Of a stretch of DNA of 64,000 nt, positions 48,561 to 57,262 are shown one piece after another; the stretch's first letter is position 1, and every line of letters starts with the position of its first letter. This stretch comes from Hyphomicrobiales bacterium. GTDB taxonomy: Bacteria > Pseudomonadota > Alphaproteobacteria > Rhizobiales > Rhizobiaceae. The notes beneath the pieces are model-generated. The model made no database searches. It was not told where the DNA came from and was given only the letters and a program-made list of their open reading frames with translations. The DNA lies in the NCBI GenBank assembly GCA_900472625.1, contig UCIT01000002.1:54422-118421 (forward strand), in the 5' to 3' direction. The position numbers and the translations under genes were made by a program.

Positions 48561-49115
48561 TTACTTGCAGCCTTCGATCTGCTTCAGCGAAGCGGAAATG
48601 CCGGCCAGCGAGTAGCTGTAGGAGGTGGCAGTGCCCTTGCGCGAGACGGCGTTGACGGTCATCGCATGACCGCTCTTCATGGCGGCGACCAGCGCCGGCT
48701 CCTGCGCGGCATTCTCGACCCAGCCGGCCTTGTCCTTGGTGAACATCACGAAGGTCTTATTGTCGATCACCACGTTGATCTTCGAGGCGTCCTTGACGGT
48801 GTAGCCCATCATCGCCTGCGGCTCGTAGGAGATGTTCTGGCCCGGGCGCTGCGAGACGATGAAGAAGTTGTCGCCATGGTCGATGCCGGCCGGCTTCTTC
48901 TCGGTCGGAACCGACAGCACGTAGCACACGGTGCTGGCGCCCTGCTTGTAGGAATAAGCGCCCCAGGCCTGGAACTGCTGGATGCGGGTCGGCGCAGTCG
49001 ATGCGGCGGCAGCCGGCTGCGCCGCAGCCGCGGTCGGCTTCTTGGACTGTGCGGATGCGATGCCGGCGCCGGCGAGAACGAGGGAAAGGGCGAGTACGGT
49101 ACTTTTTACAAACAT
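48561..49115 (-). CDS. Invasion-associated locus B (IalB) family protein
   Basis: 184 aa with signal peptide (cleavage after ASAQ near residue 23) and an Ala-rich linker, then the IalB domain: FQAWGAYSYKQGASTVCYVLS, FFIVSQRPGQNISYEPQ, DKAGWVENAAQEPALVAAM and a terminal EGCK. Two cysteines likely pair. Related Bartonella IalB aids erythrocyte entry; in rhizobia its role is unknown but widespread. Confidence 0.88.
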   Translation of the reverse strand: MFVKSTVLALSLVLAGAGIASAQSKKPTAAAAQPAAAASTAPTRIQQFQAWGAYSYKQGASTVCYVLSVPTEKKPAGIDHGDNFFIVSQRPGQNISYEPQAMMGYTVKDASKINVVIDNKTFVMFTKDKAGWVENAAQEPALVAAMKSGHAMTVNAVSRKGTATSYSYSLAGISASLKQIEGCK

Positions 49116-49422
49116 GGATATTCCTGCCGGTTCTTGCGATCAGAGCCCGAGCGAGCGGGCGGCGCATAATCACGATCTGCTTTATTTTGACTTAATTCAG
49201 GTTACCAAAGCGTCAACACAGGCCGCGAGAAGTCTGTGCCTGTTCCATTTCCACCCGGGTGTCAACGGTGAGCGCCGGATCCTCGCTCCAAGATGATGTG
49301 ATCCGGAAATGATCTGAAACCATCGCTCTTAAGGAATTTAAGACATAAAGATAACGGCAAGAGTTTGACGTTTCGGAAATCCGTTGTACGTCATTGAGAG
49401 AGGGAAATCCGTCAAGGAATTC
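49116..49422. other. 307-base intergenic region between ialB-like gene and ECF sigma gene
   Basis: Divergent promoter region with no gene. Two TGATC boxes (49299, 49310) resemble RpoE-type -35 elements, but spacing to a TA-type -10 does not fit. Nothing else stands out. Confidence 0.5.
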
Positions 49423-50010
49423 ATGCGAGCCAGGGGGCTTTTGAACGGAATGGACGCCGAGGACAAACAGCGCTTCGCTGCCCTTGCAAGGGCTGTCGCG
49501 GAACGCCGCGACCAGCAGGCGTTCTCAGTCCTGTTCGACTACTTCGGCCCGCGCCTGAAATCCTGGCTGATGCGACAAAAGATGACACCGGGAGAGGCCG
49601 AAGAGCTCGTCCAGGAGGTCATGATCGTGCTCTGGCACAAGGCGGGCCTCTATGATTCGGCGCGCTCGTCGCTGTCGACATGGCTGTTCCGCATCGCCCG
49701 CAACCGCCGCATCGACCTGCAGCGCCGCGCCCGCGCCCGCATTCTCGACGAGGACGACCCCGCCCTTCAACCGGTCGCCGAGATCGGCGCCGACGAGATC
49801 GTCGCCAACGACGACCGCGATGCACAGGTGCGCGAAGCCGTCAGCCACCTGCCGGAAGAACAGCGCGAAATGCTCCGTGCCGCCTTCTTCCTCGGCCTGT
49901 CGCATTCCGAAATCGCCGAATCGACCGGCCTGCCCCTCGGCACCGTCAAATCCCGCATCCGCCTCGCCTTCGGCAAGCTGAAGAAGGTGCTGGAAGCCGA
50001 AAACGCCTGA
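49423..50010 (+). CDS. ECF RNA polymerase sigma factor (RpoE-like)
   Basis: 195 aa from ATG 49423, preferred over a TTG at 49384 because AAGGA lies 6 bases upstream. Region 2: VLFDYFGPRLKSWLMRQKMTPGEAEELVQEVM and TWLFRIARNRRIDLQR; region 4: LPEEQREMLRAAFFLGLSHSEIAESTGLPLGTVKSRIRLAF. These strongly resemble the Rhodobacter RpoE (ECF11) sequence, whose partner is the zinc anti-sigma ChrR responding to singlet oxygen. No anti-sigma gene is adjacent: the next gene downstream is a YkvA protein on the other strand. Confidence 0.92.
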   Translation: MRARGLLNGMDAEDKQRFAALARAVAERRDQQAFSVLFDYFGPRLKSWLMRQKMTPGEAEELVQEVMIVLWHKAGLYDSARSSLSTWLFRIARNRRIDLQRRARARILDEDDPALQPVAEIGADEIVANDDRDAQVREAVSHLPEEQREMLRAAFFLGLSHSEIAESTGLPLGTVKSRIRLAFGKLKKVLEAENA

Positions 50011-50128
50011 ACCGCGCCCTGATCCCGATCACGATATCGTGTCCCAGTCTGGCAATCATTAAATGCGCCGCTGCGGATGTCAGCCACCTCCGCAGCGACG
50101 ATCTCATAACGCTTAAAGGCGCCCGGCT

Positions 50129-50545
50129 TTAAACCGTCTTCATGTCCTCGGGCTTCACGCTTTCCGGCGCATCCTCGAGCGCCTTGTCGGCGGAGGCGTA
50201 GTGGTCGGGCCGGATGTGGCGGTTGACCATGGCGAAGGCGGCGGAGAGGACGGCGATGTCGTCGGAGAAGCCGATGCCGACGAAGACGTCGGGGATGATG
50301 TCGACGGGCAGCACGAAATAGGCGAGTGCCGCGAGCAGCGTGCCGCGCACCTTCAGCGGCGTCTGCCGGTCGAGCGCGCAGTAATAGGCCGCGACCACGT
50401 CGCGCGAGAAGGGGATCTTGCGCGCCGCCTTGCGGAAGGTCGGCCAGAATTTCTGCCGCACCGTCTTCTCGCGCCGCTCCTGCGTTTCTTCATCGCCCGG
50501 CAGCAGGATTTCACCGTATTTGACGTCGTCCATTCCACTTGCCAT
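50129..50545 (-). CDS. YkvA family protein (DUF1232)
   Basis: 138 aa from ATG 50545 (MASGMDDVKYGEILLPG). Central DUF1232 motif LLAALAYFVLPVDIIPDVFVGIGFSDDIAVL is clear, a membrane-associated helix pair with the DxIPD element. Function unknown. Confidence 0.9.
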   Translation of the reverse strand: MASGMDDVKYGEILLPGDEETQERREKTVRQKFWPTFRKAARKIPFSRDVVAAYYCALDRQTPLKVRGTLLAALAYFVLPVDIIPDVFVGIGFSDDIAVLSAAFAMVNRHIRPDHYASADKALEDAPESVKPEDMKTV

Positions 50546-50596
50546 TGCGTTCGCCCTTTCTGTCACGACGAAATATGGGGGATCGCGACGCGCGAT

Positions 50597-50914
50597 TCAA
50601 TCGCTTCCGCCACCGATGCGCCGCGCCGCCGCCTTGTCCATCAGCGCCGCCAGCTTGAAATCGAGCCCGGTCAGCCCGCCGGCATCATGCGTGTTCAGCG
50701 TCACGTCCACCTTCGAATAGACGTTGAACCACTCCGGGTGATGGTCGAGCTTCTCGGCCGCCAGCGCCGCTTCCGTCATGAAGCCGAAGGCCTCGACGAA
50801 GTTTGCGAACTTGTAGCTCTTTTTTATCGCCTTGGCCGCGTCGCCGAGCGACCAGCCCTGAAGCTTCGCCAGTTCCGCGTCGATCGCCTGGCGTTCCAGT
50901 TTCTCGCGTTTCAT
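50597..50914 (-). CDS. phhB: Pterin-4-alpha-carbinolamine dehydratase
   Basis: 105 aa from ATG 50914 ([21 protein letters not shown]), ribosome site AGGGAG. The active-site pattern HHPEW, then [16 protein letters not shown], matches the family. It recycles 4a-hydroxytetrahydrobiopterin during phenylalanine hydroxylation or acts in other pterin chemistry. Divergent from the phosphatase at 50948. Confidence 0.93.
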   Translation of the reverse strand: MKREKLERQAIDAELAKLQGWSLGDAAKAIKKSYKFANFVEAFGFMTEAALAAEKLDHHPEWFNVYSKVDVTLNTHDAGGLTGLDFKLAALMDKAAARRIGGGSD

Positions 50915-50947
50915 GTCAATCTCCCTAGGTTCTACAATGGGTCTCAT

Positions 50948-51448
50948 ATGAAACGCACCAGTATCCTGTTTGTTTGCATGGGCAATATCTGCCGCTCGCC
51001 TCTGGCCGAAGGCATCTTCGCGCATCTGGTCGAGGAGGAGGGGCTGACCGACAGCTTCACCATCGATTCGGCCGGCACCGGCAGCTGGCACCAGGGCGAC
51101 CAGCCGGACGGCCGATCGATCGAGACGGCGAAGCGCCACGGCATCGACATCTCGGGCCAGCGCGCGCGGCGCATCCGCTCCGACGATGTCGCCACGTTCG
51201 ACCTGATCATTGCCATGGACAGCAAGAATATCGCGGCGCTGCGCGCACTGTGGCCGCAGGCGGACAACATCCACCTGTTCGGCGATCTGGCGCTCGAACG
51301 GGGCGAGGAGATCCCCGACCCCTATTTCGGCGGCAATGACGGTTTCGAGGCCGTCTATGCCAGGCTCTTGACCGGCTGCAGGAAGCTGTTGTCGACGCTT
51401 GGCGCCGACAGTGCCTCGCGCAGCGGGAACACCTCTTCGGTGAGGTAG
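50948..51448 (+). CDS. Low-molecular-weight protein-tyrosine phosphatase
   Basis: 166 aa from ATG 50948. Catalytic CX5R loop C10-MGNIC-R16 in [10 protein letters not shown] at the N-terminus, and the general-acid DPYFGG loop near residue 125, are intact. It dephosphorylates tyrosine on regulatory or exopolysaccharide-kinase proteins. The last 94 bases overlap the 3' end of thpR on the opposite strand. Confidence 0.93.
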   Translation: MKRTSILFVCMGNICRSPLAEGIFAHLVEEEGLTDSFTIDSAGTGSWHQGDQPDGRSIETAKRHGIDISGQRARRIRSDDVATFDLIIAMDSKNIAALRALWPQADNIHLFGDLALERGEEIPDPYFGGNDGFEAVYARLLTGCRKLLSTLGADSASRSGNTSSVR

Positions 51449-51948
51449 GGGCCGCCGCCGACCGAATCGCGCGACGACAGCAGCACGAAGCGCGGCACCG
51501 TGAACAGCGAGGTCTGGAAGTTTCCACGCCCGGCGAGATACTGCACGACGTCCTCGACGCGCGAGGATTTCAGCCGTGCCAGCGTCACATGCGGGGTGAA
51601 CTTGCGCGGATCCGGCGAGAGCCCGATCCGCTGGCAGATGCGCTCGATTTCCGCCTGCAGTGCGAACATCTCCGGCGTCTGCGTGACGCCGGCCCAGACC
51701 GAATGCGGTTTCTTCGAGCCGAAGGCGCCGATGCCGTCGAGTTTGATCTGGAATTCCGGCCGGTCGATCCGGTCCAGCCGGTCCACCACCTCGTCTGCCG
51801 TGCGGTTATCGACATCGCCGATGAAGCGCAGGGTGATGTGGTAATTCTCCACATCGATCCACCGGGCGCCCGGGAGACCACCGCGCAGCAATGACAGGCT
51901 CATCGCCGCATTGCGCGGTATTTCGAGGGCGGTAAACAGTCTCGGCAT
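51355..51948 (-). CDS. thpR: RNA 2',3'-cyclic phosphodiesterase
   Basis: 197 aa from ATG 51948 ([18 protein letters not shown]). The 2H phosphoesterase family: HITL at H37 and HVTL at H120 are the two catalytic histidine motifs. The E. coli relative (LigT/ThpR) opens 2',3'-cyclic phosphate RNA ends. Its final 94 bases run antisense to the end of the phosphatase gene. Confidence 0.92.
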   Translation of the reverse strand: MPRLFTALEIPRNAAMSLSLLRGGLPGARWIDVENYHITLRFIGDVDNRTADEVVDRLDRIDRPEFQIKLDGIGAFGSKKPHSVWAGVTQTPEMFALQAEIERICQRIGLSPDPRKFTPHVTLARLKSSRVEDVVQYLAGRGNFQTSLFTVPRFVLLSSRDSVGGGPYLTEEVFPLREALSAPSVDNSFLQPVKSLA

Positions 51949-52016
51949 AACGAGCACTCCCCGAATCTTTTGCAGGTGCTCACACGGAATCACGCATTGC
52001 TTATGTGTGCAAGCCC

Positions 52017-52661
52017 CTAATTCTTCACAGTCGGAAACGTTCCCACGAATTGCGTGATAGCCGGCTCCATCTTCCGGACCATCACCTCTACGCCCTTGGT
52101 ATTCGGGTGCATGCCGTCCTCGATCTTCAGCGAAGCGTCGAGCACGACGCCGTCAAGAAAGAACGGATAAAGCGTAAGCCCGTGTTTTTTGGCGAGTTTT
52201 TCGTAGATCGGGTTGAACCGCGCCGCGTAATCGGCGCCCATGTTCGGCGGCGCCATCATCCCGGCCAGGAACACCGCGATCCCCCGCTCCTTGAGCCGGG
52301 TAATCATTTGGTCGAGGTTCTTCTCGCTCTCTTCGGGTGCGATGCCGCGCAGCGCGTCGTTGGCACCGAGCTCCAGGATCACCCCGTCGGTCCCATCCGG
52401 CACCGACCAGTCGATGCGCGCCAGCCCGCCCGTCGTGGTGTCGCCCGATACGCCGGCATTGGCCACGGAGACATCGAAGCCCTTGGCCTTCAGTGCCGCC
52501 TGCAGCTTCTCCGGAAAGCCGTCGCCGGGCGGCAGCTGGTAGCCCGCCATCAGGCTGTCACCGAAGCCGACCAGCATGATCGTTCTCGCCTGCGCCGCGG
52601 CCGCAACCATCATGGCGGCGACGATGACAGCGATGTGAAGGCCCGCAACTTTAAATCTCAT
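52017..52661 (-). CDS. GDSL-type arylesterase / lysophospholipase (TesA-like)
   Basis: 214 aa from ATG 52661 (MRFKVAGLHIAVIVAAMMV) with a signal peptide. SGNH-hydrolase blocks: GFGDSLMAGY (nucleophile Ser), NAGVSGDTT, ELGANDALRG and DGMHPNTKG with the Asp-His pair. It is probably a periplasmic esterase. It is divergent from the YbbA-type ATPase gene; a tesA-ybbA divergent arrangement is also known in E. coli. Confidence 0.93.
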   Translation of the reverse strand: MRFKVAGLHIAVIVAAMMVAAAAQARTIMLVGFGDSLMAGYQLPPGDGFPEKLQAALKAKGFDVSVANAGVSGDTTTGGLARIDWSVPDGTDGVILELGANDALRGIAPEESEKNLDQMITRLKERGIAVFLAGMMAPPNMGADYAARFNPIYEKLAKKHGLTLYPFFLDGVVLDASLKIEDGMHPNTKGVEVMVRKMEPAITQFVGTFPTVKN

Positions 52662-52724
52662 TCCATTGTCCCTAGATTGGCAGCACGATCGGCGTTCATA
52701 TTCATATAGGTAGGGCAATTACCG

Positions 52725-53438
52725 TTGGCAAAAACCATCATCGATCTGAAACGGGCCGATTTGACGCTCGGCAGCGCTGCCGCCTCGGTGCATGTGCTGA
52801 AGGGCATAGACCTTGAGATTGCCGCCGGCGAATCGGTCGGCATCGTCGGCCCCTCCGGTTCCGGCAAGTCGACCCTGCTGATGGTTCTGGCCGGGCTGGA
52901 GAAGCTCGACAGCGGCGAGATCAACATCGCCGATGCGCCGCTGCACGCCATGACCGAGGACCAGGTCGCCGATTTTCGCGGCCGCAACATCGGCATCGTC
53001 TTCCAGTCCTTCCACCTGATCGCCAACATGACGGCGCTCGAAAACGTCGCCGTGCCGCTCGAGCTCGCCAATGTGGCGAACCCCTTCGAGATCGCACGCC
53101 GCGAGCTGAAATCCGTCGGCCTCGGCGAGCGGCTCAACCACTATCCCGGCCAGCTCTCCGGCGGCGAGCAGCAGCGTGTGGCGATCGCCCGCGCACTTGC
53201 GCCATCGCCCGCCCTTTTGATCGCCGACGAACCGACCGGCAACCTCGACACCGACACCGGCCGCCAGATCGCCGACCTCCTGTTTTCCAAACAGACCGAG
53301 CGTGGCATGACGCTGCTGCTGGTTACCCACGACAACGCCCTTGCCAAGCGCTGCTCGCGCCAGATCCGCGTCCGCTCCGGCCAGATCGAGAGCGACAGCG
53401 CCCCGATCGCCCCTGCAGCCGAAGCGGCCATTGCATGA
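52725..53438 (+). CDS. ABC transporter ATP-binding protein (YbbA/LolD-like)
   Basis: 237 aa starting at TTG 52725 (no in-frame ATG nearby upstream of the conserved core). Walker A GPSGSGKSTLL, signature LSGGEQQRVAIARAL and Walker B ALLIADEPTGNLD are complete. LolD/YbbA group, working with the permease at 53435 (ATGA overlap). Confidence 0.93.
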   Translation: MAKTIIDLKRADLTLGSAAASVHVLKGIDLEIAAGESVGIVGPSGSGKSTLLMVLAGLEKLDSGEINIADAPLHAMTEDQVADFRGRNIGIVFQSFHLIANMTALENVAVPLELANVANPFEIARRELKSVGLGERLNHYPGQLSGGEQQRVAIARALAPSPALLIADEPTGNLDTDTGRQIADLLFSKQTERGMTLLLVTHDNALAKRCSRQIRVRSGQIESDSAPIAPAAEAAIA

Positions 53439-55978
53439 CGCTGATCACCCCGCGCATCGCGCTTGCCTTCCGCCTTGCCCTGCGTGAGCTGCGCGGCGGC
53501 CTCAAGGGCTTCTACATCTTCCTCGCCTGCATCGCGCTCGGCACCGGCGCCATCGCCGCCGTCAACTCGGTCTCGCAGTCGATCACCGACACCATCGCCA
53601 CCCGTGGCCAGGAGATCCTGGCCGGTGACGTGCGCTTCGAACTCAACAACCGCGAGGCCAGCCCCGCGGAGCTGGATTTCCTCAAGTCCTACGGCAAGGT
53701 CTCGATCTCTACCGGCCTGCGCTCCATGGCCCGCAAGCCGGATGGATCCGACCAGGCGCTGGTCGAGGTCAAGGCGGTCGACGATGCCTATCCGCTCTAC
53801 GGACAATTCGAGGCAGCGCCGAACTACCCGCTTCAGAGCCTCGTCTCCGGCCAGGACGGCACCTATGGCGCCGTCGTCGCGCCGCTGCTGCTCGACCGGC
53901 TTGGGCTGAAGCTGGGCGACGAACTTTTGCTCGGCAACATCATCGTCAACATCACCGGCACCGTCACCACCGAGCCCGACGCCGTCTCCGAAGGCTTCGG
54001 CTTCGCGCCGCGCCTGCTCGTCAGCCGCCAGGCGCTGCAGGCCTCGGGCCTGATCCAGACCGGCAGCCTTGTCGAACACGCCTACAAGATCCGCCTCAAC
54101 AACCTCGCCGATCTATCGGCCATCCGCGACCGCGCCACCAGGGATTTCCCCGCCGCCGGCTGGTCGATCCGCTCCAGCGACCGCGCCGCCCCGTCGCTGA
54201 CCGAAAACATCGAGCGCTTCTCGCAATTCCTGACGCTGGTTGGCCTGACGGCGCTGATCGTCGGCGGTGTCGGCGTCGCCAACGCCGTGCGCGCCTTCCT
54301 CGATGCCAAGCGCACCACCATCGCCACCTTCAAGTGCCTCGGCGCGCCGGCCTCGACGGTGGTGCTGATCTATCTCTTCCAGATATCGATCATCGCGCTC
54401 GCCGGCATTGCCATCGGCCTCGTCATCGGCGCCGCCGCCCCCATTCTCGCCGCCCAGTTTCTGGCGCAGTTCCTGCCGGTATCCACCGCGCCGACGCTCT
54501 ATCCGGTGGCGCTGTCGCTCGCCGTGCTGTTCGGTGTGCTGACGACGCTGGCCTTTGCCATCATGCCGCTCGGCCATGCCCGCGAAGTGCCGCCGACGGC
54601 GCTGTTTCGCGAGCAGGGCTTCGAGGCCCGCCGCCTGCCATCGTGGCCCTATATCCTGCTGGCGGCGGTGTTCCTGGCGGCGCTGGCAGCCCTTGCCATC
54701 ATCACCGCCCATGACCGCTTCATCGCCGTGGTCTTCATCGGCGCCATCGCCTTCGCCTTCGTCATCCTCAGGCTGGTCGCCGCCGGCATCGCCTGGCTGG
54801 CGCGCCGCAGCCCACGGGTCAACTCACCGGCGCTGAGGCTCGCGATCGGCAACATCCACCGCCCCGGCGCCCTCACCCCGTCCGTCGTGCTCTCGCTCGG
54901 CCTCGGTCTGGCGCTGCTGGTTACCCTGACGCTGATCGACGGCAACATGCGCCAGCAGCTGACCGGCCGCATGGCCGACGGCGCGCCGAACTTCTTCTTC
55001 GTCGATATCCAGGGCGCCGAACTCGACGGCTTCCGCAATCTGGTGAAATCAGATGCGCCTTCGGGCAAGCTGGTCGAGGTCCCGATGCTGCGTGGCCGCA
55101 TCCTCGCCTTCAACGGCGAGGACGTCACCAAGCGCAACGTGCCGCCGTCGGGCCAGTGGGTGCTTCGCGGCGACCGCGGCATCACCTATTCCGAAGCCAT
55201 GCCGGAGAATGCCGCCCTGACCGAGGGCACGTGGTGGCCGAAGGATTACAGCGGCGAACCGCTGGTCTCCTTCTCGGCCGAAGAGGCCGGCGAACTGGGA
55301 CTGAAGGTCGGCGATACCGTCACCGTCAACGTGCTCGGCCGCAACATGACCGCGAAGATCGCCAACCTGCGCAAGGTGCAGTGGGAAAGCCTGTCGATCA
55401 ACTTCGTCATGGTTTTCTCGCCCAACACCTTCAAGGGCGCCCCGCACGCCTGGCTGGCGACGCTGACGGACCCCTCGGCGACGGCGGCACAGGAAGCGGC
55501 GATCCTGCGATCGGTGACCAACACCTATCCGACGATCACGAGCGTCCGCGTCAAGGACGCCATCGACATCGTCAACTCGCTGGTGGCGCAGCTCGCCACC
55601 GCCATCCGCGCCGCAGCCTCCGTCGCGCTGATCGCCTCGGTGCTGGTGCTGGCGGGCGCGCTCGCCGCCGGCAACCGCGCCCGCACCCACGATGCCGTGG
55701 TGCTGAAGACGCTCGGCGCCACAAGAAGGATGCTGATGCGCGCCTTCTGCTACGAATACCTGATCCTCGGACTTGCCACCGCGATCTTCGCGCTGCTCGC
55801 CGGCGGCGTCGCCGCCTGGTTCATCGTTGCCCGCATCATGAAGATCCCCTCGCACTTCCTGCCCGATGTCGCCGGCATGACGCTGGTGACGGCGCTGGTC
55901 CTGACCGTCGGCATCGGCCTGATCGGCACGTGGCGCATTCTCGGCCAGAAGGCGGCACCCGTTTTGCGCGAACTCTGA
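53435..55978 (+). CDS. FtsX-like ABC permease (YbbP-type)
   Basis: 847 aa, overlapping the ATPase stop by four bases. It has one N-terminal helix, two FtsX domains (about residues 265-400 and 715-840) and a central multi-helix region, with large extracytoplasmic domains. YbbAP systems probably extract lipids or lipoproteins or act as mechanotransmitting ABC exporters; the paired arylesterase gene suggests a lipid role (inference). Confidence 0.9.
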   Translation: MTLITPRIALAFRLALRELRGGLKGFYIFLACIALGTGAIAAVNSVSQSITDTIATRGQEILAGDVRFELNNREASPAELDFLKSYGKVSISTGLRSMARKPDGSDQALVEVKAVDDAYPLYGQFEAAPNYPLQSLVSGQDGTYGAVVAPLLLDRLGLKLGDELLLGNIIVNITGTVTTEPDAVSEGFGFAPRLLVSRQALQASGLIQTGSLVEHAYKIRLNNLADLSAIRDRATRDFPAAGWSIRSSDRAAPSLTENIERFSQFLTLVGLTALIVGGVGVANAVRAFLDAKRTTIATFKCLGAPASTVVLIYLFQISIIALAGIAIGLVIGAAAPILAAQFLAQFLPVSTAPTLYPVALSLAVLFGVLTTLAFAIMPLGHAREVPPTALFREQGFEARRLPSWPYILLAAVFLAALAALAIITAHDRFIAVVFIGAIAFAFVILRLVAAGIAWLARRSPRVNSPALRLAIGNIHRPGALTPSVVLSLGLGLALLVTLTLIDGNMRQQLTGRMADGAPNFFFVDIQGAELDGFRNLVKSDAPSGKLVEVPMLRGRILAFNGEDVTKRNVPPSGQWVLRGDRGITYSEAMPENAALTEGTWWPKDYSGEPLVSFSAEEAGELGLKVGDTVTVNVLGRNMTAKIANLRKVQWESLSINFVMVFSPNTFKGAPHAWLATLTDPSATAAQEAAILRSVTNTYPTITSVRVKDAIDIVNSLVAQLATAIRAAASVALIASVLVLAGALAAGNRARTHDAVVLKTLGATRRMLMRAFCYEYLILGLATAIFALLAGGVAAWFIVARIMKIPSHFLPDVAGMTLVTALVLTVGIGLIGTWRILGQKAAPVLREL

Positions 55979-56084
55979 TGGCTTTGGTTGAGAAATAACC
56001 GCACCTTACGGCGATTTAACCCGTCGCCGGGTTGCAGGGCTCTTGTTTGCCCGGGCTGAAAGGCTCATATTATCCACAGGCATG

Positions 56085-56157
56085 CTGAAGCTCCGCAGCG
56101 GCGCCCGGGTAGAAACACCCGACACCGTGTTCACATCGGAGCTGACAAGAGGAAACT
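56085..56157 (+). ncRNA. Candidate ybhL-type leader RNA
   Basis: Sequence immediately before the Bax-inhibitor-1/YbhL-family ATG folds as an outer stem AGCTCCG (56089-56095) with CGGAGCT (56137-56143) enclosing an inner hairpin CGGGT-agaaac-ACCCG (56106-56121). The ybhL leader was described in Rhizobiales upstream of ybhL homologues; this is consistent with that, but the match to its covariance model was not tested. Boundaries approximate. Confidence 0.65.
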
Positions 56158-56886
56158 ATGGCTGACCTACGTAACTACCAGGGCCGCGTGCAAACCGGCG
56201 AGATGATCGATCAGGGCCTTCGCACCTACATGCTGAAGGTTTACAACCTGATGGCCGTTGGCCTGGCGATCACCGGCTTGGCCGCGTATTTCGCATTCAC
56301 ATTCGCCGTCTCCGACGGCCAGCTGACCGCCTTCGGTGCAGCAATCTACACCAGCCCGCTGAAGTGGGTGGTGATCTTCGCGCCGCTGGCAATGGTCTTT
56401 TTCCTGAGCTTCAGGATCAACAAGATGAGCGTCTCGGCCGCGCAGACGACCTTCGCGGTCTATGCCGCGCTGGTGGGCCTGTCGCTCTCGTCGATCTTCC
56501 TGATCTACACCGGCCAGAGCGTCGTGCAGACCTTCTTCGTGACGGCCGCCTCGTTCGGCGCCCTGTCGCTCTACGGCTACTCGACCAAGCGTGACCTGTC
56601 GGCGATGGGCTCGTTCTTGATGATGGGCCTGTTCGGCCTGATCATCGCCTCGGTCGTCAACATCTTCCTGGCCTCGTCCGCGATGCAGTTCGCGATCTCG
56701 GTCATCGGCGTTCTGATCTTCGCTGGCCTCACCGCCTACGACACACAGCGCATCAAGGAAATGTACTACGCCGCCGACGACGCAACCACGGCCGGCCGCA
56801 AGGCGATCATGGGCGCGCTGACGCTCTACCTCGACTTCATCAACCTCTTCATGTTCCTGCTGCAGTTCATGGGCAACCGCAAGTAA
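56158..56886 (+). CDS. Bax inhibitor-1/YccA family membrane protein
   Basis: 242 aa, about seven transmembrane helices, with MADLRNYQGRVQTGEMIDQGLRTYMLKVYNLMAVGLAITGLAAYF at the N-terminus and the DTQRIKEMYY and MGALTLYLDFINLFMFLLQFMGNRK segments of the family. These are calcium-leak/pH-sensing channel-like proteins (YetJ-type) affecting membrane stress. Preceded by the candidate leader RNA and followed by two terminator hairpins. Confidence 0.94.
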   Translation: MADLRNYQGRVQTGEMIDQGLRTYMLKVYNLMAVGLAITGLAAYFAFTFAVSDGQLTAFGAAIYTSPLKWVVIFAPLAMVFFLSFRINKMSVSAAQTTFAVYAALVGLSLSSIFLIYTGQSVVQTFFVTAASFGALSLYGYSTKRDLSAMGSFLMMGLFGLIIASVVNIFLASSAMQFAISVIGVLIFAGLTAYDTQRIKEMYYAADDATTAGRKAIMGALTLYLDFINLFMFLLQFMGNRK

Positions 56887-56902
56887 CCGGCACGGGCAAC
56901 GA

Positions 56903-56928
56903 AAAAGGCGACCGCGGGGCCGCCTTTT
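56903..56928 (+). terminator. Terminator hairpin 1 after Bax inhibitor gene
   Basis: AAAAGGCG / CGCCTTTT stem with a partly paired loop, ending in TTTT, 16 bases after the stop. Symmetric A and T flanks make it potentially bidirectional. Confidence 0.8.
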
Positions 56929-56945
56929 CAGAGAGAATAAAGAGA

Positions 56946-56984
56946 GCCGCCTGCAGCAGGAATGTTGCCGGCGGCTTTTCTTTT
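56946..56984 (+). terminator. Terminator hairpin 2 after Bax inhibitor gene
   Basis: GCCGCC / GGCGGC stem with an interior GCA/TGC pairing, followed by TTTTCTTTT. A second terminator in tandem, 17 bases after the first, giving a strong stop of read-through. Confidence 0.8.
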
Positions 56985-57067
56985 GCAGGCTTTACGGTGC
57001 CGCCAATCTGCCCCGCAGAGCAACACCATCGATATCGCCCGGTCAGCCGACTACAGCCAGCGCGCCA

Positions 57068-57262
57068 TCAGAGCTTGCGCGCCGCCAGACGGCGACGGTC
57101 GAGCGCGACATGGTCGGAGCCACGCTTCGTCAACCGGAACTGCCGTTTCTGGAACTCGCCACGAATCTCGATGAACCCCTGCTCCTCGGCTTCGTTCAAG
57201 GTCTTCAGGCTGGTGCCCTTCGGAGGTGACTGCCAGTCGATGCCGACGGCGGCGTGCAGCAA
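57068..57262 (-). CDS. Small basic protein, 64 aa or longer, non-canonical start
   Basis: The frame reads as a well-behaved basic polypeptide (AVGIDWQSPPKGTSLKTLNEAEEQGFIEIRGEFQKRQFRLTKRGSDHVALDRR) resembling a winged-helix tail: a helical segment, then a beta-hairpin FIEIRGEFQKRQFRLT. No ATG start is available; a TTG at 57262 (or ATT near 57283 behind a GGAGA) are the options. In-frame upstream stop prevents extension. It may be a true small gene, a degenerate remnant, or a chance frame. Confidence 0.35.
   Translation of the reverse strand: MLHAAVGIDWQSPPKGTSLKTLNEAEEQGFIEIRGEFQKRQFRLTKRGSDHVALDRRRLAARKL

Noticed and set aside
49299..49315. Two TGATC boxes resembling the -35 of RpoE/ChrR-type promoters upstream of the ECF sigma gene
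   Set aside because: No TA-type -10 at the expected ~18-base spacing for either box, so autoregulation was not claimed.
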